A DNA stretch of 64,000 bases from Sutcliffiella rhizosphaerae (GTDB lineage Bacteria > Bacillota > Bacilli > Bacillales > Bacillaceae_I). Shown piece after piece: positions 8,893-18,093 of the stretch. The stretch lies in the NCBI RefSeq assembly GCF_917563925.1, contig NZ_CAKJTJ010000014.1:30021-94020 (forward strand), written 5' to 3'. Numbering within the stretch: the stretch's first letter is position 1; every line of letters starts with the position of its first letter. The notes under the pieces were generated by a model. That model did no database searches. It was not told the origin of the DNA and saw only the letters and a list, made by a program, of their open reading frames with translations. The translations under genes and the position numbers were made by a program.

Positions 8893-9154
8893 TTAAGATC
8901 CAAGTATTTCTACAAATACACTCTCAGAAAAGACAACACACTTTTTCCAAAACCTAAAATTCGCCAAAATCTCGCTTTAATCATGATTATTGTCCTTCAG
9001 GTTAAATTAACAGGAATATAGATGGATATGTTAGCGTTTACACTCACTATCTGGCAGTCTTGCAAGCTAATTGCCAGAACACCCTTGATATCCTTTCTCT
9101 ACATGTTACGATAATAACCGTTGAAAAAGGAACGGACAGACGGGAGCGGATTGG
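8893..9154 (+). promoter_or_regulatory. proC leader region with stem-loop; no T-box
   Basis: The 260 bp before proC include a stem TCTGGCA (9050-9056) / TGCCAGA (9072-9078) enclosing an inner CTTGCAAG palindrome. I looked for a T-box (AGGGTGGNACCGCG-like), which controls proBA in B. subtilis by uncharged tRNA-Pro, and found none. The stem may be a regulatory or processing site, but no clear -35/-10 pair stands out. Confidence 0.35.
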
Positions 9155-9997
9155 ATGCTAAAAGACAAAGTTATTGGATTTATTGGTGCTGGTTCTATGG
9201 CAGAAGCGATGATTTCTGGAATTGTTTCAAGTGAGATAATTCCATCAGAAAATATTGTGGTTAGCAACAGATCAAATAAAAATAGATTATATGAATTAGA
9301 AAACAAATACCGAGTACGCGGTGTAATGAAAAAGGATTTATTGATAGAAGGATTGGATATCATCGTCCTCGCAATGAAACCTAAAGATATTGAAAAAGCG
9401 TTGGTTACACTTAAAGACAACATAAGACCACATCAACTGGTACTATCTGTTATTGCTGGAATAACTACTGACTATTTGGAAGAAGGGTTAGCTTCTGGTC
9501 AGCCCGTTATTAGGGTTATGCCAAATACTTCTAGCATGATAGGTGAGTCGGCAACTGCCATATCTTCTGGAAAATATGTTAGTTCTAATCATGTAATAGA
9601 TACAAGATTAATTTTAGAAACAATTGGTCGAGTTTATACGATAGATGAGAATCAGATGGATGTATTCACAGGAGTAGCGGGAAGTGGACCGGCATATTTT
9701 TATTATTTAATGGAGCACATGGAAAAAACGGCTAAAGAAGCGGGTTTGGATGAAGAATTAACGAGAGATGTTGTAGCTCAAACGATTTTAGGTGCAGCAA
9801 AAATGATGCAGGAAAAACAAGAGGAGCCATCATCCTTGCGCAAAAAAGTAACCTCCCCTAATGGTACAACTGCAGCAGGTTTAGAAGCGCTAAGTGAAAA
9901 TGGTGGGGGAACAGCCATTTCTGCTGCCATTAAAGGTGCAACAGAACGATCAAAGGAAATAAGTGCAGAAAAAGCGCGGGAATTAGTACTTTACTAA
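9155..9997 (+). CDS. proC: Pyrroline-5-carboxylate reductase
   Basis: Reduces 1-pyrroline-5-carboxylate to L-proline with NAD(P)H in the cytosol, the last step of proline synthesis. The 280-residue protein has the N-terminal Rossmann motif GFIGAGSMAEAM (residues 8-19), VMPNTSSMIGES, GSGPAYFYYLMEHM and the C-terminal VTSPNGTTAAGLEAL motif of the family. First gene of proC-proB-proA (gaps of 32 and 16 bp). Having all three pro genes in one operon suits a strain that makes proline in bulk as a compatible solute, but that is inference. Confidence 0.95.
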   Translation: MLKDKVIGFIGAGSMAEAMISGIVSSEIIPSENIVVSNRSNKNRLYELENKYRVRGVMKKDLLIEGLDIIVLAMKPKDIEKALVTLKDNIRPHQLVLSVIAGITTDYLEEGLASGQPVIRVMPNTSSMIGESATAISSGKYVSSNHVIDTRLILETIGRVYTIDENQMDVFTGVAGSGPAYFYYLMEHMEKTAKEAGLDEELTRDVVAQTILGAAKMMQEKQEEPSSLRKKVTSPNGTTAAGLEALSENGGGTAISAAIKGATERSKEISAEKARELVLY

Positions 9998-10029
9998 ACA
10001 GATATGATCTTTATTACAGGAGGGACGGA

Positions 10030-11148
10030 ATGACCTACAATAAAGAGATAAAAAGGTTAGTTATAAAAATTGGGAGCAGTTCATTGACTAGCACTCATGG
10101 AGAAATTAGCAGGAAAAAACTAGAAAGACTTGTCGATGATGTAGCAAAACTGAAAGATATAGGCTATGAAGTATTACTCGTGTCATCAGGTGCTGTAGCA
10201 GCGGGATATCGTAAGCTTGGTTGTTTAAACAGACCAACAAGTTTACCAGAAAAACAAGCTGCTGCATCTATTGGTCAGGGATTGTTGATGGAGGCGTATA
10301 GCGAGCTGTTTTTATCAAATGGATACGTTGCCTCTCAAATATTAATTACAAGAGAAGATTTTTCAGATGAAAATCGCTACAACAACGCGCGCAATACAGC
10401 AAATGTCTTGTTAGAGCGTGGTATTGTACCGATTTTCAATGAAAATGACACCGTCACGGTAAACAGACTGAAGTTTGGAGATAATGACACATTATCTGCT
10501 AAGGTTGCAGGGTTAATTGATGCAGACCTACTAATTATTTTATCGGATATCGATGGTTTGTATGATGGAGATCCTCGAATTAACAAGGATGCAACATTAT
10601 TAAGAAAAGTAGAAGAGATTACACCGGAAATAGATGCAGCAGCAGGAGAATCTGCAAGCTCTGTTGGAACTGGTGGAATGAAATCTAAAATAGATGCAGT
10701 TAAAATAGCCATGGCATCGGGTATCCCGGCATTCTTAGGAAGAGCTGGAACTCCTAACATTTTGCTTAAAGCAATTAAGAAACAAGCAACCGGAACATAT
10801 TTCCAGTTAAAAAGTAATTCTGTTAACTTAAATCATAAAAAACAATGGATTGCTTTTAATTCAGGTCCTGAAGGTGAAGTGGTTCTATCAGAAACTGCAG
10901 ATGTATCCATGTTAGGGGAGAAACAATTATTGCCTTCTGATATAAGTCAAGTAATCGGGGAGTTTAAGGAAGGCTCAGTTGTAAAGATTCTTGATTACGA
11001 AAGAAAAAGAATTGGACTGGGCGTTGTAAACTACTCTTCTAAACAACTAAAAGCGTATGACACAACAGAAGATAAATGGGAAGAAGAAGTTGTGAAAAAC
11101 GACAATTTAGTCTGTCATTTAGAATCATCCCTTCCAGTAGGAGTATAA
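10030..11148 (+). CDS. proB: Glutamate 5-kinase
   Basis: Phosphorylates L-glutamate to gamma-glutamyl phosphate, the committed and usually proline-inhibited step. 372 residues: amino-acid-kinase domain (VIKIGSSSLT near the start, SSGAVAAGY, FNENDTVTV, GTGGMKSKIDAVKIA) and a C-terminal PUA domain from about residue 275 (WIAFNSGPEGEVVLSETA...). RBS AGGAGGGAC before ATG. The full PUA domain marks the normal anabolic-type enzyme. Confidence 0.95.
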   Translation: MTYNKEIKRLVIKIGSSSLTSTHGEISRKKLERLVDDVAKLKDIGYEVLLVSSGAVAAGYRKLGCLNRPTSLPEKQAAASIGQGLLMEAYSELFLSNGYVASQILITREDFSDENRYNNARNTANVLLERGIVPIFNENDTVTVNRLKFGDNDTLSAKVAGLIDADLLIILSDIDGLYDGDPRINKDATLLRKVEEITPEIDAAAGESASSVGTGGMKSKIDAVKIAMASGIPAFLGRAGTPNILLKAIKKQATGTYFQLKSNSVNLNHKKQWIAFNSGPEGEVVLSETADVSMLGEKQLLPSDISQVIGEFKEGSVVKILDYERKRIGLGVVNYSSKQLKAYDTTEDKWEEEVVKNDNLVCHLESSLPVGV

Positions 11149-11164
11149 TACAAGGAGGTATTAG

Positions 11165-12424
11165 ATGTCTTTAGTGATAGAGACAAACGTTGAGTATCAA
11201 GCAAAAGAAGCTAAAAGAGCTGCAAAAGTGGTTAGTTTACTTTCAACAGAAGAAAAAAATGAAATCTTATTTCATATCGCAAATACGTTGGAAAGTAATA
11301 AATCCTATATTTTACAAGCAAATAAACAAGATTTAGAAAAGGGTCAAGAAAAAGGATATACTACAGCATATATAGATCGTTTAATTTTATCAGAAGATCG
11401 TATTTCTGAATTTGCTGAAGGCTTAAGAGAAGTAGCAGAATTAGACGATCCAACTGGTGACATTTTAGAGGATTGGACTTTAGAAAATGGATTGAACGTT
11501 AAAAAAGTACGTGTACCACTTGGTGTCATTGGAATGATTTATGAAGCTCGTCCTAATGTAACAGTCGACGCAACTGGTTTAGCATTGAAATCGGGGAATG
11601 CGATTGTATTAAAAGGTGGATCTTCTGCCATACACTCTAATCAGGCCATTGTAGATATCATACACAAAGCACTTGAAACTACTGCTATTCCAAAGGAAGC
11701 TGTTCAGTTCATCGCAAGTACGGACCGAAATGCAACACAACAGCTATTTACGATGAAAGAACATATTGATGTCTTAATCCCACGCGGAGGAGCTTCACTA
11801 ATTAATGCAGTAGTCGAAAATGCTACAGTACCTGTATTGGAAACGGGTGTTGGCAACTGTCACATTTATATTGATAAAGCTGCTGATGTGTCGAAAGCGT
11901 TGTCGATTTTTGTTAATGCAAAAACGGACCGTCCCGCAGTATGTAATGCAGCAGAGACACTGACTATCCATGAAGATTGGTATAAAGTGAACAAAGATGC
12001 TCTTATTGAAGTGGTAAAAGAACACGGCATTCACGTCTATGGTGATGATACTGTAGTTCAGTCCATATCAGGTGCTGAAAAAGCAAAAGAAGAAGATTGG
12101 TCGGATGAATATTTAAGTTTAGATATTGCTATTAAAATAGTAGAAAATGTAGAGGGTGCGATAAGGCATATTGATGAGTACGGTACGAAGCATTCTGAAG
12201 CAATCATAACCGAAAATAGAGAAACAGCAGAGAAATTTTTAAAACTTGTAGATGCTGCAGCGGTATATCATAATGCTTCTACTCGCTTTACAGATGGTGG
12301 AGCACTTGGCTTTGGAGCAGAAATTGGTATTTCCACACAGAAGCTACATGCAAGAGGACCTATGGGTTTACCAGCACTAACAACAGTAAAGTTCCAAATG
12401 ACCGGGGATGGTCAAATACGTTAA
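11165..12424 (+). CDS. proA: Gamma-glutamyl phosphate reductase
   Basis: Reduces gamma-glutamyl phosphate to glutamate-5-semialdehyde, which cyclises to pyrroline-5-carboxylate for ProC. 419 residues, aldehyde-dehydrogenase fold, catalytic Cys260 in DRPAVCNAAETL, NADPH-binding region with LKSGNAIVLKGGSSA. Forms a complex with ProB in known systems. RBS AAGGAGG 8 nt before ATG; terminator right after the stop, so proA closes the operon. Confidence 0.96.
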   Translation: MSLVIETNVEYQAKEAKRAAKVVSLLSTEEKNEILFHIANTLESNKSYILQANKQDLEKGQEKGYTTAYIDRLILSEDRISEFAEGLREVAELDDPTGDILEDWTLENGLNVKKVRVPLGVIGMIYEARPNVTVDATGLALKSGNAIVLKGGSSAIHSNQAIVDIIHKALETTAIPKEAVQFIASTDRNATQQLFTMKEHIDVLIPRGGASLINAVVENATVPVLETGVGNCHIYIDKAADVSKALSIFVNAKTDRPAVCNAAETLTIHEDWYKVNKDALIEVVKEHGIHVYGDDTVVQSISGAEKAKEEDWSDEYLSLDIAIKIVENVEGAIRHIDEYGTKHSEAIITENRETAEKFLKLVDAAAVYHNASTRFTDGGALGFGAEIGISTQKLHARGPMGLPALTTVKFQMTGDGQIR

Positions 12425-12426
12425 AT

Positions 12427-12465
12427 AGAGTCTTGCCTTTCTTTGAAGGGTAAGGCTTTTTTATG
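12427..12465 (+). terminator. Terminator of proCBA
   Basis: Stem GTCTTGCC / GGTAAGGC with wobble pairs around TTTCTTTGAAG, then TTTTTTA. Confidence 0.75.
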
Positions 12466-12531
12466 ATGTTTTCTGGAGAATAAAGGGTTTTCTTGTCTAT
12501 ATATAGAAATATTATTTTTGGGGGGAATAAA

Positions 12532-13032
12532 ATGCAAAATATAATAGAATCAGCATTAAAAGTACTTGGCTTTATTATTATTATCATTGGTTTATTCGTC
12601 TCGATTATTGCAGGTGAAGAAGCAGAAAGTATATCAGTGTTCTTTTCAACATTTATATCAGGTGTTGTATCAGGTTTAGTGCTTTTCGGTCTTGCAGAAA
12701 TTATCAGGCTGTTAGAATCAATTAACGGAAAGCTAAAATCTAAAGATGATAGTAATCATGCAACATCAAAAGAACAGGAAGAGATTATAAATGGTCAGCC
12801 AATGCAACTTAGCCACAAAGAAGAGACGGAGATATATATCTTTTTCAAAGAGCAAAATAAAAAAATAGATAAGATACTCCCTACACCAAGGGAAGATTTT
12901 TTTATCATTTTATCTAACGATGAATATTTACTAGTAGAGTTAGGTGGGTTCTCGATAAAAGTATATCAAGCAGACAAATGGCCAAATAATCTTAGACTAT
13001 GGTTTGAGGCAAACAAAGACACCTTGCATTAA
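12532..13032 (+). CDS. Small membrane protein, unknown function
   Basis: 166 residues from the ATG at 12532 (GGGGGG 6 nt upstream; the ORF extends to 12493 without an RBS). Two N-terminal helices (VLGFIIIIIGLFVSIIAG; FFSTFISGVVSGLVLFGLAEI), a polar linker, and a C-terminal segment ending WPNNLRLWFEANKDTLH. Resembles unannotated Bacillaceae membrane proteins in layout only. Single-gene unit with its own terminator overlapping the stop codon. Confidence 0.75.
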   Translation: MQNIIESALKVLGFIIIIIGLFVSIIAGEEAESISVFFSTFISGVVSGLVLFGLAEIIRLLESINGKLKSKDDSNHATSKEQEEIINGQPMQLSHKEETEIYIFFKEQNKKIDKILPTPREDFFIILSNDEYLLVELGGFSIKVYQADKWPNNLRLWFEANKDTLH

Positions 13033-13057
13033 TTCCTGCAAGGTGTCTCATCTTTTT
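13018..13057 (+). terminator. Terminator overlapping the stop codon of the 12532 gene
   Basis: Perfect 11-bp stem GACACCTTGCA / TGCAAGGTGTC, 8-nt loop, T(6). The 5' arm contains the last codons. Confidence 0.9.
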
Positions 13058-13084
13058 TAGATTATGAATAGGGGTGAAATCAAA

Positions 13085-14053
13085 TTGTTGACTGAAAAAA
13101 TATTCACAGACATTATGGATAGAGTAGCCAATCAATTTGGTTGGCAAGTAAATCAAGTGGAACAAATAAATAAAGGTTATCTTAATTTAAAATGGAGAGT
13201 AGTAACAGATCATAAAACCATTTTAATTAAACAGTTCAATAAAGATCGCATGAAAAAGTATAATCCGAAAGAGCATTTATTTGCTTTAAAAGTTCAGCAA
13301 TATTTACATTTGCAAGGATTCCCATGTCCTCAAATCATTACATGCAATGAGGAGATAGTCTGGAAATCAGAGCGTGGAGAGTTGTTTATGGTAATGGATT
13401 TTCATTCTGGAAGTACCATCATACCTGGGAGGGCTAATTCTGAAAAAATGTATCAATTGGGTATGATAACGGGAAAAATGCATCAACTGTTGTCAGAGGT
13501 AAAGCCAAAGGGTAAGTTGAGCCCGGTATTCCTAATACCTACTAAAGAGGAACGAATGTCCTATTGGAAAAATGTAAAATGTAAAGTAACTTCTAATGAC
13601 AAAATAGTATCCCTCATGGAGAATCAATTAATACTTACAGAAAAAATTGATTTTCACAATTTTACAGAGCTTGAAATAGGACTTACCCACCGAGACCTCT
13701 TTATGGATAATATCTTATTTAAAGAAAATGAAGTTGCGGCCATCTTAGATTTTGATCGATTAAATTTGGATTACCCTTGCTTAGATGTCGCTAGAGCGAT
13801 TATGTCTGGTGCTTTAATAGATGGTAAACTATGTATAGAAAACGTTAGGAGCTTTGTTGAAGGATATAAAGAGAATAAGAGCTTAAGCAGAAAAATGTTA
13901 ATAAAATCATTTAAATTACTTTGGTTAATGGAAAGTACCTGGTGGATAGAACCTAGAATGGAACATCATGTTGGGCCGCCAGTTCGTTTTTTAGAGGAAA
14001 TACTATGGTTACAAGAGAATTATTTCAATCTCGCAGATATAATGAAAGAATGA
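13085..14053 (+). CDS. APH/CotS-type phosphotransferase
   Basis: 322 residues from a TTG behind AGGGGTG; the ATG at 13064 has no RBS. Protein-kinase-like fold of the aminoglycoside phosphotransferase family: nucleotide loop region INKGYLNLKWRV, conserved Lys in ILIKQF, catalytic loop LTHRDLFMDNILF and metal-binding ILDFDR. Related Bacillaceae proteins include spore-coat kinases (CotS, YtaA) and homoserine or choline kinases; I cannot tell the substrate. The next gene (AAA ATPase) begins near or inside its 3' end, suggesting co-expression. Confidence 0.85.
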   Translation: MLTEKIFTDIMDRVANQFGWQVNQVEQINKGYLNLKWRVVTDHKTILIKQFNKDRMKKYNPKEHLFALKVQQYLHLQGFPCPQIITCNEEIVWKSERGELFMVMDFHSGSTIIPGRANSEKMYQLGMITGKMHQLLSEVKPKGKLSPVFLIPTKEERMSYWKNVKCKVTSNDKIVSLMENQLILTEKIDFHNFTELEIGLTHRDLFMDNILFKENEVAAILDFDRLNLDYPCLDVARAIMSGALIDGKLCIENVRSFVEGYKENKSLSRKMLIKSFKLLWLMESTWWIEPRMEHHVGPPVRFLEEILWLQENYFNLADIMKE

Positions 14054-14085
14054 TAGTAGAGAACTTTATAGAGAGAGGGAGAAAT

Positions 14086-14844
14086 GTGAAATTAAATAGA
14101 GATACACAGTACATAAGAAGTTTACATTTGAAAACAGAGGATATAGTAACGTTTGAGGAATATCCATTCAACCTTCCAGTTATGAAAGATGTGGATTCTA
14201 TTATATTTCATCCTAATGTAACCTATATTATCGGAGAGAACGGAATGGGAAAATCAACACTCTTAGAAGGAATAGCAATTGCCCTTGGTTTCAACCCTGA
14301 AGGTGGAACATTAAACTTTAACTTTTCTAGTTATGATTCACATTCAGAGCTCGATCAGCACTTGAGAATTATTAGGGGAGTGGAGCGTCCAAGAGACAAT
14401 TTTTTCTTTCGTGCAGAAACGTTTTATAATGTAGCTACTAATATTGAGGAATTGGATAAAGAAAGTGGTGGAGGAAGGATTATTGATTCTTTTGGAGGAA
14501 AATCACTTCACAAGCAATCTCATGGAGAGGCATTTTTTGCTGCTTTTGTGGAGAGGTTTCAAGGCAATGGACTCTATATTCTAGATGAACCAGAAGCGGC
14601 ATTGTCGCCTTTAAGACAAATGTCGATGTTAGCCAGAATAAACGATTTAATCAACCAAGGATCACAATTTATCATTTCTACACATTCACCAATCCTGATG
14701 GCATATCCTAATGCTAGAATTTATGAATTGACCGGTGAAGGGGTGAGTGAAGCTCGACTGGAAGAAACCTCGCACTATACTATCATGAAGCAGTTCATGG
14801 AGAATAAAGAGCGAATGCTTCAACATTTGTTTGACCAATCTTAA
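14086..14844 (+). CDS. SbcC/RecF-like AAA ATPase (short, ABC-type)
   Basis: ABC-class ATPase without membrane or coiled-coil parts: Walker A GENGMGKSTLLEG, signature-like SHGEAF, Walker B LYILDEPEAALSP, and H-loop ISTHSPILMAYP. Such stand-alone ATPases (about 250 aa) are common in Firmicutes and poorly characterised. Start uncertain: GTG at 14086 has GAGAGGGA 5 nt upstream and gives 252 residues; ATG at 14050 would overlap the kinase gene by 4 bp, and the ORF reaches back to 14005. Pairing with an APH-type kinase could mean a joint function, but nothing in the sequence proves it. Confidence 0.85.
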   Translation: MKLNRDTQYIRSLHLKTEDIVTFEEYPFNLPVMKDVDSIIFHPNVTYIIGENGMGKSTLLEGIAIALGFNPEGGTLNFNFSSYDSHSELDQHLRIIRGVERPRDNFFFRAETFYNVATNIEELDKESGGGRIIDSFGGKSLHKQSHGEAFFAAFVERFQGNGLYILDEPEAALSPLRQMSMLARINDLINQGSQFIISTHSPILMAYPNARIYELTGEGVSEARLEETSHYTIMKQFMENKERMLQHLFDQS

Positions 14845-14973
14845 GTAAGTGCAGTTTGCATCCCCATAAGAATGAACCAAACAATTTGGTAAAAAAGTAT
14901 GGAAAATACTACATGAATCGTCTAAAATTGTATAAATCATCTTGTATTCTTTCAAGGGGGAAATACATAATAT

Positions 14974-16176
14974 ATGTCAAATAAAAACAGAGTAATCGGA
15001 ATTGCTATCATTACAGCAATCGCTGTCCTTGGTGATGCGATGCTTTTTATCGTACTCCCAATTTATTGGAGAGAATTTGGTTTAACCGCACTGTGGCAAA
15101 TCGGTTTGTTACTATCAATAAACCGATTCATCAGATTGCCTATTAATCCGCTTGTAGGGTTGTTTTATCGTCATTTTCAACTTAGAACAGGTGTGGTAAT
15201 AGCTGTTGTTATTGCGGTAATAACTACATTCTCTTATGGTATATTCCAAGATTTTTGGGTGCTTCTTTTGATGAGAGCATTGTGGGGAATTGCTTGGTCC
15301 TTACTTAGGCTGGGAGGCTTCTTGACGGTTATTGAAGTTAGTAATGATGAATCAAGAGGGCATCATGTTGGATTATATAACGGACTATGGGGCATTGGTG
15401 GTTTAGTTGGGATGCTTGCTGGAGGATTTCTGGTCGACCAAACCTCAGTCTATTTTGTTTCCACTCTTTTTTCTGTACTTGGCGTTATTATTTTTCCATT
15501 TATTTTTTACTTAGTCCCATTGATAAAGGCTTCAGATACGAAAAAGAAGTCCACTGGCACAAACAAAAAGTGGTTAACCTCGTATGTTGGAATGGTTTTA
15601 ACAACAGGTATCGTCCTCGGAATGATTGTATTTGGACTTTTTGCCTCAACAGTCAGTGCTTTAATTGAAAGAGTATATATTAATGACTGGTCTTTGTTTG
15701 GTATGGTTCTTGGAGCTGCATCCATTGCAGGTGCATTACAGGCAATCAGGTGGGGATGGGATCCATTTATAGCTCCAAGAATTGGGAGAATGTTAGACAA
15801 ATCAGATGTAGCCGCTAAGTTCCTTTTTATTCCTTTATTTGGCGGGGGATTGCTATTTCTGATTCTCGGTAACACTCAATCTATTTATCTCTTAATCTTT
15901 TTCTTGTTGCTTTATCAAATATCAAGTACTTTCTTTGTTACCATAACGGATACGTTGGCAACATCTGTGGCATCAAAAACAGATGCAGTAAAGGTAATAA
16001 CAGCACATACTGTTGTCGTGGATGTAGGTGCAGCAATTGGTCCCGTACTTTCCTTTCTCATTCTTCATTACTTTGGCTTGACAGCTGTTTATATGGTCGC
16101 AGGAGTTTTATTATTAATTCTTGGAGTAGGATGGACTATATTTTTAAAAAGAAATAATGAAGATTTGTCTCAGTGA
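14974..16176 (+). CDS. MFS transporter
   Basis: 400 residues, twelve predicted helices in two six-helix halves, with the loop-2/3 region FIRLPINPLVGLFYRHF and an amphipathic mid-loop KASDTKKKSTGTNKKW. AAGGGGGAAATACATAAT precedes the ATG. Major facilitator of the drug/sugar-export-like class; substrate unknown. Stands alone, separated by 129 bp from the ATPase gene. Confidence 0.85.
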   Translation: MSNKNRVIGIAIITAIAVLGDAMLFIVLPIYWREFGLTALWQIGLLLSINRFIRLPINPLVGLFYRHFQLRTGVVIAVVIAVITTFSYGIFQDFWVLLLMRALWGIAWSLLRLGGFLTVIEVSNDESRGHHVGLYNGLWGIGGLVGMLAGGFLVDQTSVYFVSTLFSVLGVIIFPFIFYLVPLIKASDTKKKSTGTNKKWLTSYVGMVLTTGIVLGMIVFGLFASTVSALIERVYINDWSLFGMVLGAASIAGALQAIRWGWDPFIAPRIGRMLDKSDVAAKFLFIPLFGGGLLFLILGNTQSIYLLIFFLLLYQISSTFFVTITDTLATSVASKTDAVKVITAHTVVVDVGAAIGPVLSFLILHYFGLTAVYMVAGVLLLILGVGWTIFLKRNNEDLSQ

Positions 16177-16335
16177 GTAATTTACTGTTCGGTATTTCAT
16201 AGCTGAAGAATAACTGGTTATGAGCCAGTAGAGGAGGAAATGCCGTCCTTTGAGCGAGCAATACAGAGGCATATAAGCACCAAGATTAATTTTCCATTAA
16301 CATGCAAGGCTGTTTTTTCCTAAAATACTATTTTT

Positions 16336-16370
16336 CGGGCTTTCATCATTTATGAAAGCCCGATTTTTTT
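16336..16370 (+). terminator. Intrinsic terminator
   Basis: Perfect 11-bp stem CGGGCTTTCAT / ATGAAAGCCCG, 5-nt loop, T(7). Likely ends the MFS transcript. Confidence 0.85.
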
Positions 16371-16762
16371 GTTCATTGAGGCTTTGACAGAACGAAATGG
16401 ACGACTATATAGCTAATTTAGTAAAGTATATAATTTCAAAAACAGTAATACTCCAAACTAATTCATCATTCTCCAGTAGAATCATGGATTCATGTTCGGA
16501 TGTATCACTAATAAAGGCTGTTTTCGCAAACATTGTTGCTTTTACGAACTTTATTAGATACTCGTAATAATCGTTACTGTCGTGCTCTTTCCCTGCATTT
16601 AGTTTCAGTCAAAAGGACAAGTTTTCACTGAACATGCACGTAAAAAGTCAGAACCCGACTTTTTACCGGTTACTAGCAACAATCTTTTAAAAAAGAGCCT
16701 TAATAAATAACTTTAGTTTCAACCATTATTTATAGGATAGACCATTGCACAATTTTGGGAAA

Positions 16763-16781
16763 TGTAATATACTACATTACA
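16763..16781. promoter_or_regulatory. Candidate operator for the GntR regulator
   Basis: A 19-bp palindrome TGTAAT-N7-ATTACA 38 bp before the regulator start, overlapping a -10-like TAATAT (16765-16770). YtrA-type GntR repressors bind such inverted repeats and repress their own ABC operon; autoregulation is inferred. Confidence 0.55.
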
Positions 16782-16818
16782 ACACTAATGCACTATGTTG
16801 GTCGTAGGAGGTGGAATA

Positions 16819-17193
16819 TTGATTCTCGAAACAGATGGAGCAAAACCAATATATGTACAGATTGCCGAATGGCTGGAAACTGAAATACTGAACGGAAATT
16901 TTATTACTGATCAAAAGGTTTTTTCGCAGTATCAATTAGCTGAAATATTTAACATTAATCCGGCAACAGCAGCAAAAGGGCTGACATTGTTGGTAGAAGA
17001 TCAGGTCTTATATAAAAAAAGGGGGCTAGGCATGTTTGTAACTGGGGAAGCAAAAGCCATCATTTTAACTAAAAGAAAAGAACATACCTTAAAGCGATTA
17101 GTGTCTGAGCTTGTTGCAGAAGCAGAACAATTGAATGTGGATTTCAACGAATTGATAACGATGCTGAAAGAAGCAAGTAATAGGGGGGAATAA
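16819..17193 (+). CDS. GntR-family regulator, YtrA/YhcF subfamily
   Basis: 124 residues, TTG start with AGGAGGTG 6 nt upstream (the ORF reaches 16795 without an RBS). Winged-helix domain PIYVQIAEWLETEILNGNF, QLAEIFNINPATAAKGLTLL, KKRGLGMFV, then a short C-terminal helix pair instead of a large effector domain, as in the YtrA subfamily. First gene of an operon with ATPase, permease and a membrane-anchored protein; likely represses that operon via the upstream palindrome. Confidence 0.9.
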   Translation: MILETDGAKPIYVQIAEWLETEILNGNFITDQKVFSQYQLAEIFNINPATAAKGLTLLVEDQVLYKKRGLGMFVTGEAKAIILTKRKEHTLKRLVSELVAEAEQLNVDFNELITMLKEASNRGE

Positions 17194-17196
17194 AAA

Positions 17197-18093
17197 GTGG
17201 AAGTCGTTAAAGGTTATAAATTATCGAAAGATTATAGACATTCAAAAGCTTTGAAAAATCTCCATTTTACTATAAATGAAAATAAAATTTCTGGTTTAAT
17301 AGGCAGAAACGGAGCTGGTAAAACGACTTTATTAAAAATAATGGCAGGATTTATCAAACCCTCTGATGGAGAAGTTTTGATTTTTGGAGAACGACCATTT
17401 AACAGCTTGAAGGCATCTGCCAATACTATATTAGTGGATGATATGATGAGCTTTCCAACATCATTAAATTTAGGTGAAATTCTTGAAGTGGCAGGAAGGT
17501 TTTATCCCAATTGGGATGCAGAGATGGCAAAAAAGCTTTTTCAGTACTTTCATTTTTTTGAAAATCAGCGACATGATGAGCTTTCAAAAGGAAAAAGAAG
17601 TACATTTAACATGATTGTTGGTCTTTCATCAAGGTGTCCATTAACGATGTTTGATGAGCCAACTACTGGTATGGATGCTGCGGTAAGAAAGGATTTTTAT
17701 CGAGCGCTATTAAAAGAGTACTTAGCACATCCTAGAACCATCATCATTTCTAGTCATCATTTGGAGGAAATGGAAGACATTTTAGAAGAAATCCTTCTTA
17801 TTCACAATGGTGAAAAGCAGCTTCATCTCCCAATTGAAAACTTCAAGGAATATGCAATTGGAGTAATTGGTCCATCCGAGATAGTCAAAGAGTGGTCTCA
17901 TGATAAAACAGTTCTCTTTCTAAAAGAGCTTAGTCCAGGTTCGACTTATATTGTGATAGAGAGTTTGTATAAAGCTAAGATACATCAGGAAGCAAGTCAC
18001 TTAGGTTTAAAATTGTCCCCAGTTTCACCAAGTGACCTTTGTGTATACTTAACTAGCCAAACAAAAGGAGGGATTGATGATGTCTTTAAATGA
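17197..18093 (+). CDS. ABC transporter ATP-binding protein
   Basis: 298 residues, GTG start after GGGGGAATAAAAA. Walker A GRNGAGKTTLL, an unusual signature LSKGKRST, Walker B LTMFDEPTTGMD, H-loop ISSHHLEE. Same type as YhcG/YtrB ATPases that partner with GntR regulators; in such systems the pump responds to cell-wall antibiotics or cell envelope stress, which is only a suggestion here. Overlaps the permease gene by 14 nt. Confidence 0.92.
   Translation: MEVVKGYKLSKDYRHSKALKNLHFTINENKISGLIGRNGAGKTTLLKIMAGFIKPSDGEVLIFGERPFNSLKASANTILVDDMMSFPTSLNLGEILEVAGRFYPNWDAEMAKKLFQYFHFFENQRHDELSKGKRSTFNMIVGLSSRCPLTMFDEPTTGMDAAVRKDFYRALLKEYLAHPRTIIISSHHLEEMEDILEEILLIHNGEKQLHLPIENFKEYAIGVIGPSEIVKEWSHDKTVLFLKELSPGSTYIVIESLYKAKIHQEASHLGLKLSPVSPSDLCVYLTSQTKGGIDDVFK

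Larger units (their letters stand above)
16177..16818. other. 640-bp gap: terminator, hairpins, possible degraded repeat, no gene
   Basis: After the MFS gene I find a terminator at 16336-16362, a second hairpin at 16642-16664 (AAAAAGTC / GACTTTTT), and the stretch AAGGCTGTTTTCGCAAACA-TTGTTGC at 16517-16541, which resembles intergenic repeats common in Bacillaceae. A 27-codon ORF at about 16240 has too close an RBS to be convincing. Nothing else is evident. Confidence 0.5.

Noticed and set aside
8893..9154. T-box before proC
   Set aside because: No AGGGTGGNACCGCG-type antiterminator sequence and no terminator next to the start codon.
16240..16323. 27-codon ORF directly after GAGGAGG (MPSFERAIQRH...)
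   Set aside because: The ATG is only 2-3 nt from the SD, the peptide matches nothing I know, and it lies in a decayed gap.
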